64,000 bases of DNA from positions 62,001 to 126,000 of the forward strand of contig JACCIC010000344.1 of the NCBI GenBank assembly GCA_018907035.1, read 5' to 3'. The notes under the pieces are model-generated. The model worked only from the letters and a program-made list of their open reading frames with translations, was not told the origin of the DNA and made no database searches. Position numbers and translations under genes: made by a program. Shown in pieces: positions 1-9,882 of the stretch. The stretch is from Sycobia sp. Sy_11. Lineage: Eukaryota > Arthropoda > Insecta > Hymenoptera > Epichrysomallidae. Every line of letters starts with the position of its first letter. Within the stretch, counting starts at the first letter, position 1.

Positions 1-303
1 AATTTGTGTATGGACAGTCGACATAAGTACAATTAAATTATTTTCACATATATATAAATTGAGTGAAAAATAACAAGTCCAATATACTTTTTAATTTTCC
101 GTAGTATGAAGCAAGTATACATTCGATGAATCAAATAAATCTATAACTTAGGACTAATATGGGTCCATCGCACATTTTGGGAACGATTACGTTTTTTTTA
201 TCCTCATTTTTTGTTATCACAGTTTTCCGTTCCTAGGTTTTCATAATTTTCAAAATTTGCATTTATACTGTATATATTTGTATATACATACATTATATTT
301 AAT

Positions 304-345
304 GTAATTGGATTGTAAGACTAATAAAAAGGTTTATTATTTTTA
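304..345 (+). repeat. PLE 3'-tail-like remnant
   Basis: A short stretch with the pattern attggattgtaagactaata resembles the tail seen downstream of the Penelope-like elements near 19110 and 39020 and, reversed, near 53230. No coding homology is attached. It may be the last trace of an old PLE, or chance in AT-rich DNA. The rest of 1-620 is AT-rich and holds nothing I can identify. Confidence 0.3.
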
Positions 346-719
346 TCTCAAATCAGACGACATAGGCACAATTAAAGTATCATTTAGTGTTGTTTTTTTC
401 CATATGTCCACTAATAGTAATTATAGTAATTATAATAGCTTTGTATTTATTCTGGCTTGTTTTTCTTGGAGTGAGAGTACACTAATGAATTGGTTTCATT
501 AGTTCATTTCCAAAGCCAAAAGTAGACGACTTCATGACCGAAGAATAGAAGTAGCAAGCTTGTTCCACGGTGGGTTGTAATGTTACAGCATTGAGATTAA
601 AGATCAGTCCCAACTTCTTTCATATTTACAATTTGCACGAGATTCGGTTAACGTAAATTTATACCGAAATCAATTTTGTAGGAATTAATTTTGATAATAG
701 TGTTTAGTATTTAAATATA

Positions 720-1140
720 AAATATTTAACGTGTTATGTGCCAGAGAGAAAAGACTGTAACGATAGTCTACTGCTATTTATTAATTAGGTTATTAATTAG
801 CTACTCCTCGTGTCTATAAGTCGGCGCTCTTGTCACTAATACGACCTATTAAGTCCAGAAATCTTTTCTCTCTGACCCTGTGGTAAGCGAAAACGTGAAT
901 TAATATATCTCGGGTACATACTAGGTAGGGTTCATATAATATTTATTATAAATTATTGAGTTTCGTAAATACAAAGAATTTCTGCATGAGATTTAACAAA
1001 ATAATTTGTCTTTGTCTATTTATATTTTTAATTAATAATACTTTTATGCTTCCTGTACTTGATAAATAACCCGTTGTAATTTCTTATATGAAGAGTAGGA
1101 AAAAGTCAGGATAAGAAGATCAGATAAGCTAGAAGTAAAA
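720..1140 (+). repeat. Diverged LTR fragment, same family as 13181-14242
   Basis: Blocks around 878-940 (tctcgggtacatactaggta) and 1050-1110 align in the same order with 13840-13900 (tcgcgggtgcatgttaggta) and 14010-14110. The order of matching blocks supports a decayed copy of the LTR that ends the gag-like element at 11341-14242. The outer limits are blurred, and 1140-1500 is AT-rich without further homology I can see. Confidence 0.4.
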
Positions 1141-1500
1141 ATCACAAACACATAATTAATTTAGCTGAAGCAGAGCAATAATTTATTCTGTTTTCTCACA
1201 GTTCCTGTGAGAAACACTAAATAATAAATGGTAACTTATTAGTTTAATGGATTAGTAATTAGTTATTAATAATAGTTTAATGGAATTAATTAATTAAATT
1301 TAAATTTTATTAAATTGAATTAAACTATTAAATTAATTAGTAATAGTTTAATGGAAATTCATCTTTTCTAAGTAACGCGAAGTATTTGTTTTTTTTTCAT
1401 AATAGTGAAAGTGAAATCAGTATTCTTTGCTCTGTTTCAAAACAGAGGTAAACAATCTCACACTAAATTTTATAAGTCATATATAATATTATTTACACGT

Positions 1501-2100
1501 TGTAACGTTCATATCCCCCTAGGAATAGTTTACGCGGTATTTTCCAGGGTAATTTGAGAGGGGAGAAAGTATATTCGGAATTGGGCGGCGGATCAGGAAA
1601 ATAACTTAACAAAACACAGTATATTTCTTATAACAAAAAATAAAAAATATTTTTATTCAGAAAAAACAAACAAAATAAAACGAAAATAATTACTTAAAAG
1701 AAATAAATACAACTTTTACTATTTACTATTTACCGCACGGATACCCGGTGCTATTTTCCACCCGGGGAATTAAAACGTAACAGGTAGGATCTAATCTATA
1801 TTTAAAACTAAGGTGAGCTTAATTCCACTGGTCTTTTAAGGAACGCCTCGCAACGAGGATTAAGAATTAAGTGGACATTAATTTAATCAGAATAAGAGAA
1901 CGGCTGGTCTTTTGAGGATCGCCTCGCAACCAGCATCTCGTTCACTTCGGGATAGGTAAAATTATTTATCGTCTGTGTTTTGAGGAGTGCCTCGCAATAG
2001 AGACTAAAACAACGTCGATTCTGGTCGACCAGTAGTGTTTATATTTAGCGGGAGGTGAAGTTGATGATTACCTCCATCAGCTGTCTCTGCGAAGCGATGG
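1501..2100 (+). repeat. 5' LTR of the gypsy element, with hairpin repeats
   Basis: The left end TGTAACGTTC and the following sequence (the tccccct, gcggtattttccagggtaat, gagaggggag and ggcggcgg blocks) match the reverse complement of 59601 downward. Internal matches include accgcacggatacccggtg and the hairpin array at 1825-2001. The right boundary is uncertain because homology with the reverse copy fades near 2100. Confidence 0.65.
1825..2001 (+). repeat. Three-copy structured hairpin repeat in LTR
   Basis: There are three units, near 1825-1858, 1903-1934 and 1972-2001. Each has the core TTTTGAGGAxxGCCTCGCAA, in which GAGG can pair with CCTC across a 4-nt loop; the first unit reads AAGG. Flanking bases form an outer stem: GCTGGT/ACCAGC in unit 2 and TCTGT/ATAGA (one G-U) in unit 3. 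Unit 1 is decayed. The reverse LTR copy carries three better-preserved units. An RNA structure in the retroelement transcript is inferred. Confidence 0.6.
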
Positions 2101-2150
2101 TACTATTTTTAACCGGCTTGGCAGAATAAACCATTGACTGAAGGGAAAAT

Positions 2151-3995
2151 ATGATCAAGATGACTTTGTTGAAGAAAAAGAAGAAGATCCGGGTCGTGTT
2201 TTCCTTAAACACGAGTCAGCTAGAAAATCCTTCATTGAAAAGATTATGCTCAGGGTGATCCCTCCTGGCTAGACTCAACAGCTGATAGAGAAGAGAGGCA
2301 TCCGTTGGAGTCATTGGAGCATGATGAAGAGGTCCAATGGAATCTTGAAGCCTTTTGATTGCGCTTAAGGGTAGGTTTGACCATCCAGCCTGATGTGGAT
2401 AAGCAACGACTGCAGGAGGCCTACTCCTCCCTCAAAAACAGTCGGGACAGACGACCCCATCCCCGTCGTCAAGCGCAATCTCTAATTTCGCACCTATCAG
2501 TCTATCTCCATACACAATGGAAGATATTGTACGGTTTATGGATAGTACAAGACCTCCGAACAAAGAGGTTAGAAGAAGCAATTGCTGCCATAACCAACCA
2601 ATTATCTTCTCTGTCACAAGTTCGTTCCGCACCGGTCAGCAGTACACGGCTCGCTGACGACCGTGCACGGAAGAAGGTACAAATACAAGACACATTTGTG
2701 TGTCATGCAGCCACTGTGCAGGAAGAATGGTCAGTCTCCCTGCAACCTCCAGCCAGTGGTGTTTCGACGCCACGCTCAAGTCCTCGAGTCCGTGAACGTG
2801 GCTGAAGGGCCGAAAGCCATCAGAAACTTCGAGGATTACGCTGTCTGGAGGATTGCTCAGTGATAAGTTAGAATTCATTGGGGGATCCAAGAGGGATAGG
2901 TCTTGTGGTTCGTAAATGGGATATCCATTATTAAGATTCCCATCAGGACCTAGAATTATTCCTAAAGCAGATTGAGGAACGCCAAAGAAGTTCACAAATA
3001 TCTGATGAAGAAATAACTCAGGCACTCTCCGAAATATTCAATGGGAAGGCAGAGTTCTGGCTCGATGATTTACAAAAAAGAGGCATCACCACCCGGAGTG
3101 AAGTCCGTACCGCTGCAAAACAATGGTACGGAGCCGGTCCAGAATATCGAGGAAAATGGGTTAGAGAGGCTGAAACTCGAACTCAAGGAGCCAACGAACC
3201 TTTGAGTGATTATATCGCATGTCTCCTCTCGATATTTGATCGGTTGCGCAATGCGCGTCCCGAAATCCAGCAAAGGATATCAAGGAAGTCAATTAACAAT
3301 GTCCAAGAATCCCTAAATTTTGCCAGAGACGCCGAATTTTGTATTGGAGTGTGAAAAATGCTACTACACTCCTTCTTCGCCGGATAAGGCGATTTTGCGT
3401 GAAGCCGCATATAAATCGCCGAATTTCAAGCGGGGTAGAACTAAAGTAGCTGCAACTGTACATCAGGAAAATCCTGATCAAGAAAAAAAGATCAATCTTG
3501 ACATGGCAGAAATACGCAACTACTGACTCGCCCGGAATCAAAATTCGGGCAGGTGGGAACATCTAGTAGATCATCTACTTCTCAAGGTGATCGGTGGCCG
3601 AAACCAGAAAAGAAAAAAGAGGGCCTTCGAAAACCAACCGCCAACCCTCAAGGTGGAATCCAACACCCTCTAAGAAGAAGTCTACTAGAACTACTAGTCC
3701 GGAGAGTGTTAACAAAACTCCGGAGAGCCGTCCATCAGATAAGAGAAGAGTTCGGATGGTCCATTCAAGTATTATAAGTGTGGTGAATTAGGTTACCGCA
3801 TTTATAACTGCCCGAAATGTTCGGGAAACGGGAAACAAGGCGACCAATAGGGGTCAGGTCGACTTGCAATCCAAACGTGACCCCAGACGAAAATAGTCGA
3901 GGACCTTGTTTCTCGAATTCTCAGTCGTCCTCGATTAATCAGACTGAAGAAAGGCTTGATTCAGTTGAGGAAATCCCGTCGACTGAGGAAAATGA
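2151..3995 (+). pseudogene. gag of Ty3/gypsy element (broken)
   Basis: Capsid-type homology is clearest at 2930-3355. There, one frame reads EEITQALSEIFNGKAEFWLD and continues with the motif GPEYRGKWVREAETRTQGANEPLSDY, split here only for description. This is the usual gypsy capsid pattern of a Trp-Leu block followed by an R-T/Q-G-E-x-x-x-D-Y segment. Near 3766-3825 a CCHC knuckle is recognisable as YYKCGELGYRIYNC, with the first Cys and the His replaced by Tyr. The 148-codon open stretch at 2359-2805 lies in the N-terminal part and is not convincing on its own. Several frame changes separate these parts. Confidence 0.55.
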
Positions 3996-4019
3996 CAGCG
4001 GCTAATTAGATCCCGGCCA

Positions 4020-4468
4020 AATTGCAGCATGGCCGGAAGAAGCCGCTGGTGGATCCCGGTACGAATTGCTCAGTACCGGATACGTCCATTGTACGACACC
4101 GGCGTCTCGTCTTGTCATGGCAAGATCGGGATACAATTAGCAACGGCTTGCCAGCGAGAGTTCTACGGAGCGTCTGGAGTATGTGCTAGAGGCCCAGGGA
4201 ACTCTCCGCTTTACGGTACGGGTCACGTGGAACTACCGTTCGAATTGGCAGGGATCATGCACGATGTGTAGGACGCTGTGATCCCAAACCTTGAAGTAGA
4301 TTGCTACGCAGGAGCTAATTTCGCACGAGCGTTCGGAACCATCCATGATTCGATTGATAATTGGTTGTGCGTTAAAGTAGCGAATAAACGGCTCAGGATG
4401 GATGTAGCCGCAGTCACATGTAATGAAATCCAACGACTGGTACCGTTGCGATTGACTAACATCTTCTG
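4020..4468 (+). pseudogene. Retropepsin and pre-RT segment (broken)
   Basis: The aspartic protease active site is visible as LYDTGVSS near 4095. The downstream piece at 4278-4468 reads IPNLEVDCYAGANFARAFGT, the typical end of gypsy proteases that normally carries ILG; here it is YAG. The stretch has at least two frame changes. A working protease would be a homodimer that cleaves Gag-Pol; this one cannot be made as it stands. Confidence 0.55.
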
Positions 4469-4629
4469 AAATTATTCGATTAGGTGAAATAAACTCAGAA
4501 GAAAATACGGGTTTTGATCTGACCATGGAGTTTTCGAGGTTAGCATCATTGGTCTAACGGATATATCACGGCAGGAACAAGAACTTATGAAGAAGCTGTT
4601 GAATAAAATCCTGCCGGCGGGAGAAGTAC

Positions 4630-5400
4630 TACTGGGATGTACAACGTGGGCGGAACATATTGTAGATGTAGGAAATGCTCGCTCTATACGTCAATAGGCA
4701 TATCCAGTCTCTATGAAAATGCAAGAAGAGATACATTCTCAAGTTACAGAAATGCTGGAGACTGGAGTAGTCGAACCATCCACAAGTGGATGGTCAAGCC
4801 CAGTGGTGATGTTACGTAAAATCAACGGGAAATATAGATTTTGCATCGACTTTCGAAAAGTAAATTTAGTTTCGAAACCTGATGCATACCCGTTACCTGA
4901 CATGGACCAGATTCTAAGGAAGCTACAATCAGCTAGATAGATACTACCTTAGATGTGAGTAGTGCGTACCATCAAATACCACTTCATTTGGAATCCAAAC
5001 CGATAACGGCATTTACGGTACCTGGAATAGAGTTGTTCCAGTTTAGCAGGATGCCCTTCGGTCTATTTAACGCTGGAGCGTCCTTTCAACGACTTATAGA
5101 CCGAATTATCAGACCAAACCTCGAGGCGAATGCCTTCTCATATCTTGACGATATTATCATCGCCACAGAGAAATTCGAAGAATACTTAGACTGGAGCTGG
5201 ACTTACGATAAATCGAGAAAAGAGTGTCTTTGGACACACTGAAGTCAAGTATTTTGGTGTTCTCGTGAATCGTGAGGGATTCCGTCCCGATCCCGAGAAG
5301 ATCGAACCAGTAATGCGTTACACGGAACAGAGAAACCTGAAGCAATTTAGACGTTTCCTCGGGATGGCATCGTGGTATAGGAATTTCTAAAAGATTTCGG
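4630..5400 (+). pseudogene. Reverse transcriptase (Ty3/gypsy, broken)
   Basis: Consecutive RT blocks are readable: LETGVVEPSTSGWSSPVVML, then YRFCIDFRKVN and YPLPDMDQIL (4713-4940). Next come AYHQIPLHLES, FSRMPFGLFNAGASFQRLID and the catalytic FSYLDDIIIATEKFEE (4955-5195). The YxDD-type core (YLDD) survives. A stop near 4938 and frame changes near 5195-5240 break the reading. The thumb/connection continues to about 5400. Confidence 0.8.
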
Positions 5401-5760
5401 TACCATCGCCGAACCGCTCACACGTCTAACTAGAAAGGATTGTCGTTATGAGTGAACCGAGGAACAACAAACCTCTTTCGACGAGATAAAATCAGTGATC
5501 GCTCCGGCATCCGTCCTCCATAGACCGTCGCTTGATATCCAGTTTACCGTGCAAACAGATGCGAGTGATACTGGTATCGGAGCGGTCCTTACGCAAGAAG
5601 TCGACGGACAAGAACGGGTGTTGGAGTTCGCCAGTAGAGCACTCTTCCAAGCTGAAAGAAACTATTCGGCAACCGAGAGAGAGTGCTTAGCTGTCATAAG
5701 GGTTATTGATAAGTTCCGTCCTAATATAGATGGATATCATTTGTGTCGTTACGAACTACA
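5400..5760 (+). pseudogene. RNase H domain (broken)
   Basis: The open stretch 5495-5866 starts with the RNase H pattern QTDASDTGIGAVLTQE, then LEFASRALFQAERNYSATER and ECLAVIRVIDKFRPN. The catalytic D and E positions are therefore present. After about 5740 the homology stops abruptly. The end of RNase H and the H2C2 zinc-binding part of integrase are missing or scrambled. Confidence 0.7.
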
Positions 5761-5809
5761 GCAGTTTGAGGTGTATTCGTACTATGCAGAACCCAATTGT
5801 TTACACGGT

Positions 5810-6500
5810 GGGTCGAATTTATCCCCGTCCATAAAGCGAATGCCAGGACGATCCTCAAAGAATTGAATGAGAGGATCGTACTCAAATTCGGCGCGCTAGA
5901 GGTCTTCCTGTCGGATAATGGTACTGTTGACGAATCGTACGATTGATGAATACTTAGTGGAAACGGGTATACTCCATACCCTTACTCCACCGTTCCATCG
6001 GCAGGCTAACCCGGTGGAGCGGGTCAGCAGGACTTCGAAAACTCGCATTTTGGCGTTCGTAGAAGAATTCCATAATATGTGGGACGAGAAACTCGTTGAG
6101 TGAAATTTCTCGCTAAATACGACGCCATATAGTTCCACTGGATACTCTCCGACTCTATTGAATTTCGGATGAGAGCTGACTCCGCCAGAAACTCTCCGCC
6201 CAGAGTTCTTGGCTAGCAAAAATGAGTAAGTTGAGAGAACTCCAAGAGGCCGCTAAGACACAATCTCAAGGACAGCAACGTTGCCAAATAGAGTATTATA
6301 ATACGAAAAGACGTCCTTCTACCGGGTCACATACCAAGTAGGTGACCTGGTATGGAAGTAAAAACGTGTCTTATCCTCGACGGCTCAAGGGGTAATGTTC
6401 AAATTGGCCCCTAAATACGTGGGTCCTTTTGTTATCATACAAAAGAAAGGGTCTAATACGTATGAGCTCGAAGGTTATGACGGACGGATTGAACAATGAG
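5810..6500 (+). pseudogene. Integrase (broken)
   Basis: Integrase core pieces appear in changing frames: VFLSDNGT near 5905-5930, RTIDEYLVETGILHTLTPPF and HRQANPVERVSRT at 5918-6040, then a C-terminal tail with VHAELLKPY near 6500. The second catalytic Asp (SDNG) and the Glu (PVERV) of DDE can be recognised. The first Asp region lies in the deleted segment. The rest, 6500-6720, has no clear homology. Confidence 0.55.
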
Positions 6501-6794
6501 TTCATGCTGAATTACTCAAGCCGTACGTCCAACCCGAGGAAAACGACTCTTGGAGAATACTTCTACGCTGGAACGAGAGGATGAGGTTTTACCACAATCA
6601 CCGGTGGAAGTCAGAAAGCATATATCCACAATACTCGTGGGAACAGAAATGGAAAAATCTGTAAACATCGAGATGGAAGTAGACGGGAGCACGAGGAGGA
6701 GGAAAGTCGGGATTTGTTACCGATAGAAACCATCTCGGAGGCACTGAGACCTGTTTAGGTCACTGAACAGGGGCATACGAGTGCACATGAAGGC

Positions 6795-7643
6795 GTGGGC
6801 ATGAACCGGAACCTGAGTGAAGCACAGAGAAGGAAACTCTTAAAACAGAAAGCCATGGAGGAGGGTCTACATGTTTCTAGATCGGGGGCGGGGAGAAAGC
6901 GGAGGCACGCAGAAAAGAGGCGAGCACTGACCGTACTGACTGCGACGGCCTCGGTTGCTCCAGCCACTGATTCAGGAAAAGGGGGACCCTCAACCAGCCT
7001 TGGGTCTACTGAGCAGGGGCTTAAGAAACCGCTCAAAAGGCGCAAGGAAGGTACGTACGCAGGGGTAGCATCTCACCTACCTAGAGTGACACTTACGTGT
7101 GGTGAATACCTCGGTGGGGAAATGCCTGTAGAAACCTGCACGTTACTGAAAAAAGCAGTGGTTAAGAAAATCTGCGAAATTGACGATAACGATTTCGCAC
7201 CGAGATTTAAAGAATCCTTTCCTAGAAGGAGAACAGTGGTTTTTGTCTGCGAGGACAAGGACTCTGAGACCTGGCTGAGAAAGGAGACTGAGAATCTGAA
7301 GCTGGGGAACTCGAACCTCAAAGTCAGAGTAGTATCTCCGGAGGAAGTGGGAATTACAAAAGTAACCACAAAGATTTTGGCGGAGATAGAATCTGTCCCG
7401 GACTTCTTAAAGTTGGTCCGAAGACAGAAGAAAGGAGTGAATCCATCTAGATGGGCGATCATGAATAGGTCTGCCGATGGTAGCCTTGTTCTTGGTCTAG
7501 ATGAATCATCGGTGCAGGCCCTCCAAAGTAGAAACCTTAGACTCTCGGTGGGGGTTGAGACGGTTACCTTTAAAGTACTGTCTCGGCAAAGTACCGCTTG
7601 GGTAAAGGGAGAAATTTCTACGGAAAATGTAGCTAAGAAATAG
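6795..7643 (+). CDS. LINE ORF1 protein (DUF4780-like)
   Basis: This is a 282-codon open frame. The N-terminal ~85 residues are basic and low in complexity (KKPLKRRKEG near residue 80), suiting a nucleic-acid-binding tail. Residues ~95-190 contain a helical segment with several charged blocks. Residues ~205-265 carry the pattern PSRWAIMNRSADGSLVLGLD and SVGVETVTFKVL, which I recognise from DUF4780-type ORF1 proteins of arthropod R1/jockey-like LINEs. No CCHC knuckles are seen. Such proteins bind element RNA. An upstream in-frame start at 6786 is possible; the Met at 6795-6803 region is chosen for coding potential. The frame is intact although ORF2 is not. Confidence 0.65.
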   Translation: MGMNRNLSEAQRRKLLKQKAMEEGLHVSRSGAGRKRRHAEKRRALTVLTATASVAPATDSGKGGPSTSLGSTEQGLKKPLKRRKEGTYAGVASHLPRVTLTCGEYLGGEMPVETCTLLKKAVVKKICEIDDNDFAPRFKESFPRRRTVVFVCEDKDSETWLRKETENLKLGNSNLKVRVVSPEEVGITKVTTKILAEIESVPDFLKLVRRQKKGVNPSRWAIMNRSADGSLVLGLDESSVQALQSRNLRLSVGVETVTFKVLSRQSTAWVKGEISTENVAKK

Positions 7644-7651
7644 CATTCTCA

Positions 7652-8102
7652 ATGGCTATTTCGGGGATTCGTTTTACCCAAAGAAATTTGCACCATTCCA
7701 AAAGCGCCTCGGCGATTTTAACAAGAAGCCTGGGAAAGGTGCATACACACATAGCCCTAATACAGGAACCCTGGATTTTGAGGGAACGTATTAGGGGTAT
7801 TAACGCGAAAGGGGAACTTTTTGTGGGGCCCAGAGATGGAAACGCGAGAGCTTGCATTTTCATGAAATGAATTAATGGTTTTTTGTTGCAGGAGCTGAGC
7901 TGCAGAGACTGTACCACCAGCAGGATAGAAATCGAGAGCAAAGACCGACATGTGCGAAGTATCATAATTTGCTCAGTCTACTTTGCATACGATGAGGATA
8001 TACCTATCTCCAGTATGAGAAAGGCGGCTGAGTTGATCACTTGAATCTGGACTTGATCATTGGCAGTGACGCTAATGCACATCATGTGACATGGAGTAGT
8101 AT
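7652..8102 (+). pseudogene. LINE ORF2 endonuclease N-terminus (broken)
   Basis: The first 72 codons (7652-7870) read QRNLHHSKSASAIL and HIALIQEPWILRERIRGI, the opening blocks of the R1/jockey apurinic-like endonuclease, including the catalytic Glu of QEPW. A stop falls at 7868-7870. Farther on, VYFAYDED (about 7975) and IIGSDANAHHVTW (about 8055-8095) show the later endonuclease blocks in other frames. No reverse transcriptase follows. Confidence 0.65.
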
Positions 8103-8340
8103 GACTAAGTCCTTTCAAGGAGCGTAGGAGTGAGAATCGCGGCGATCCCCACCCATCCCCTCCCCCCAAACTATTCACTTTTGCGCAAAAACTAGGAATA
8201 ATAAAAAAAATTTTTGAAAATGTTTTAAATTTTTTCGAAGTCCTTTCAAGGAGCGTACGAGTGAGAAGCTCGGCAATCCCCACCCATTCCCTTCCCCCAA
8301 ACTAATCACTTTCGCGCAAAAACTTGGAAAAATAACTTGC
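8103..8340 (+). repeat. Two-copy tandem duplication, ~132-bp period
   Basis: The block beginning aagtcctttcaaggagcgta occurs near 8107 and again near 8239. Each copy runs on through a C-rich stretch (ccccacccat) to cgcaaaaact and is about 85-90% identical to the other. The duplication directly abuts the point where LINE homology ends. The next stretch, 8341-8756, contains nothing I recognise. Confidence 0.7.
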
Positions 8341-8752
8341 TGTATCCCGCACTCAGTAGTTTATTATACGAAGCGGACCTGCTCGCCTTGTCGGAAGGCC
8401 TTCTATGTAGAACTTTAGATGAACAGCCAAGTCGCATGAATACTTCACTTCTTTTCACACTTCACCTTTCAGATAACAATTCACACTTCTCTTTTCACAA
8501 TCTCGTTTCACACTTCTTTCTGTATTTCGAATTTTCTCGACGCTTTTAAGCCGTGTAAGAAATAAAGCAAAAAAAGTATACAGAATAGTCTCATATTTTC
8601 AAAGCTAAACGTTTGGCTTTAGAAACCCGGAATGGCGACCTCTACGCCAGTTTAAAACTTGACAAACGCTTCTTATAAGCATTACACAACTCCCTCTTTG
8701 GGATTGGAATCTCTGGTTCGTGGTCTTAATAATTGCAAACTTTTTATTATGT

Positions 8753-8756
<4 letters not shown>

Positions 8757-8787
<31 letters not shown>
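8757..8787. repeat. (TA)n microsatellite
   Basis: A pure AT-dinucleotide run next to the right end (minus orientation) of the possible solo LTR at 8788-9858. Confidence 0.9.
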
Positions 8788-8788
<1 letters not shown>

Positions 8789-9858
8789 GCAGGCGGTGCT
8801 GCGTACACCCGCAGATACTCCGGATCAACCTAGAACAGAATAGGAAAATCGGCAGGGAAAGAATAATTAACGCAGATTTTGAGGTTCACAACGAGCTTCA
8901 CGCTTTTATTTATTCACACACTCACATACTCGTTACACTGATACATCACACACACGCAATCGAATCACACAACACTCTCTCACACTTACTTAAATTCGCA
9001 GGTTCCGCGGCAATTGCATGTGCAGATTATTGTGATATAATTACACACGATCACTTACTACACGGGGGACGTAAACAGGTGGATAAACACTCGGGGGCGG
9101 CGACGGACACGAATAACCTATTAACTAGCGCTCTCAGCGGTCAAGTACTTGCCTTTACCGTGTGGTGCAGGGCGTCCTCGGCCTTCCTCAGGAACGAGCT
9201 GCTAGACGTGGTGGTCGTTGCTCTCTCCCTTTCTCGCTCGACACCCGTCAGGTAGGCGGCGGCGGCGATGTTGTGCTCGCTTTCTCTCTCTCACGCTTCA
9301 TCTTGCGCGGCTCGACTCCAATCGGGCGGGCCGTCGGCGGTGTTACTGCTGCTGGGGCCGTCGGCTGGTTGGTGGTGGAAAGGGGTGAGCAGGGTGCTCA
9401 CTGACGTCAGGCGGTGCGCAACTCCGGTCGAGCAGGCGGTTGCGGCGGCGGTGTTGGTTGGACGATGACGACCGGGGAGCTGATCACTCTCCCGATGCGG
9501 GCGATGGCTTCGACGAGCCGTCGGGGCTTGGAGCTGAGCGCTCGCTGCGTTTTCTCTGTCAGGAACTGAGACGTCGGTATCGGGCCTGATGGTGAGGCTT
9601 AAAACCGTCTTTTTTCTAATGGACTACGGTGCACGAGCCACACACAGTACGGGGTTAACGATACTCTTCCGTTACGACGTAGTAGAGGTAGTGCAAACGC
9701 GTCTGTGTTGCACCGTGGCTCGACAGAGAAGAAGGCCTTCGCTTCTTTCTCGTTCAAGCGTCGCTTTGCGCGCGGCCTTGTGGAGCGCGAACGTACGATT
9801 CGTGCTTACGCGCGCACGCGGTTTTAAAACGCAGAAACCGCCGACCGGTGCGGTTACA
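8788..9858 (-). repeat. Possible solo LTR, minus strand
   Basis: This GC-rich block sits in AT-rich DNA between two (TA)n runs. Read on the minus strand it starts TGTAACCGCACCGG at 9858, like the other TGTAAC LTR ends in this window. It ends with an AATAAA signal near 8910 followed by about 120 nt. It contains several open stretches but none with recognisable protein homology. The LTR call is inferred from the terminus, the poly(A) signal and the sharp compositional edges. The opposite end does not show a clear CA. Confidence 0.35.
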
Positions 9859-9882
9859 ATATATATATATATATATATATAT
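9859..9882. repeat. (AT)n microsatellite
   Basis: An AT run immediately after the gttaca end of the preceding block. With 8757-8787 it brackets that block, suggesting insertion into a TA repeat. Confidence 0.85.

Larger units (their letters stand above)
1501..6720 (+). mobile_element. Decayed Ty3/gypsy retrotransposon
   Basis: A 5' LTR starts TGTAACGTTC at 1501. It is followed in order by gag capsid, a damaged zinc knuckle, retropepsin, RT, RNase H and integrase homologies, which is the Ty3/gypsy order. Many stops and frameshifts interrupt every domain, and a piece between RNase H and the integrase core is missing. No 3' LTR is visible before LINE sequence begins near 6740, so the right end is truncated or replaced. 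The 5' LTR is related to the reverse copy at 58850-59601. Confidence 0.8.
6740..8102 (+). mobile_element. 5' part of an R1/jockey-like non-LTR retrotransposon
   Basis: An intact ORF1 is followed nine bases later by the start of an ORF2 with apurinic-endonuclease homology. The ORF2 reading breaks at 7868 and homology ends near 8100. Retention of the 5' end with loss of the 3' part is unusual for LINEs, which are normally 5'-truncated. It implies a later deletion or rearrangement rather than a simple incomplete insertion. Confidence 0.7.

Noticed and set aside
8659..9468. GC-rich open frames up to 198 codons, possible host exons
   Set aside because: The frames begin in a TA microsatellite, are low in complexity and show no homology; the block is better explained as an LTR-like insert.
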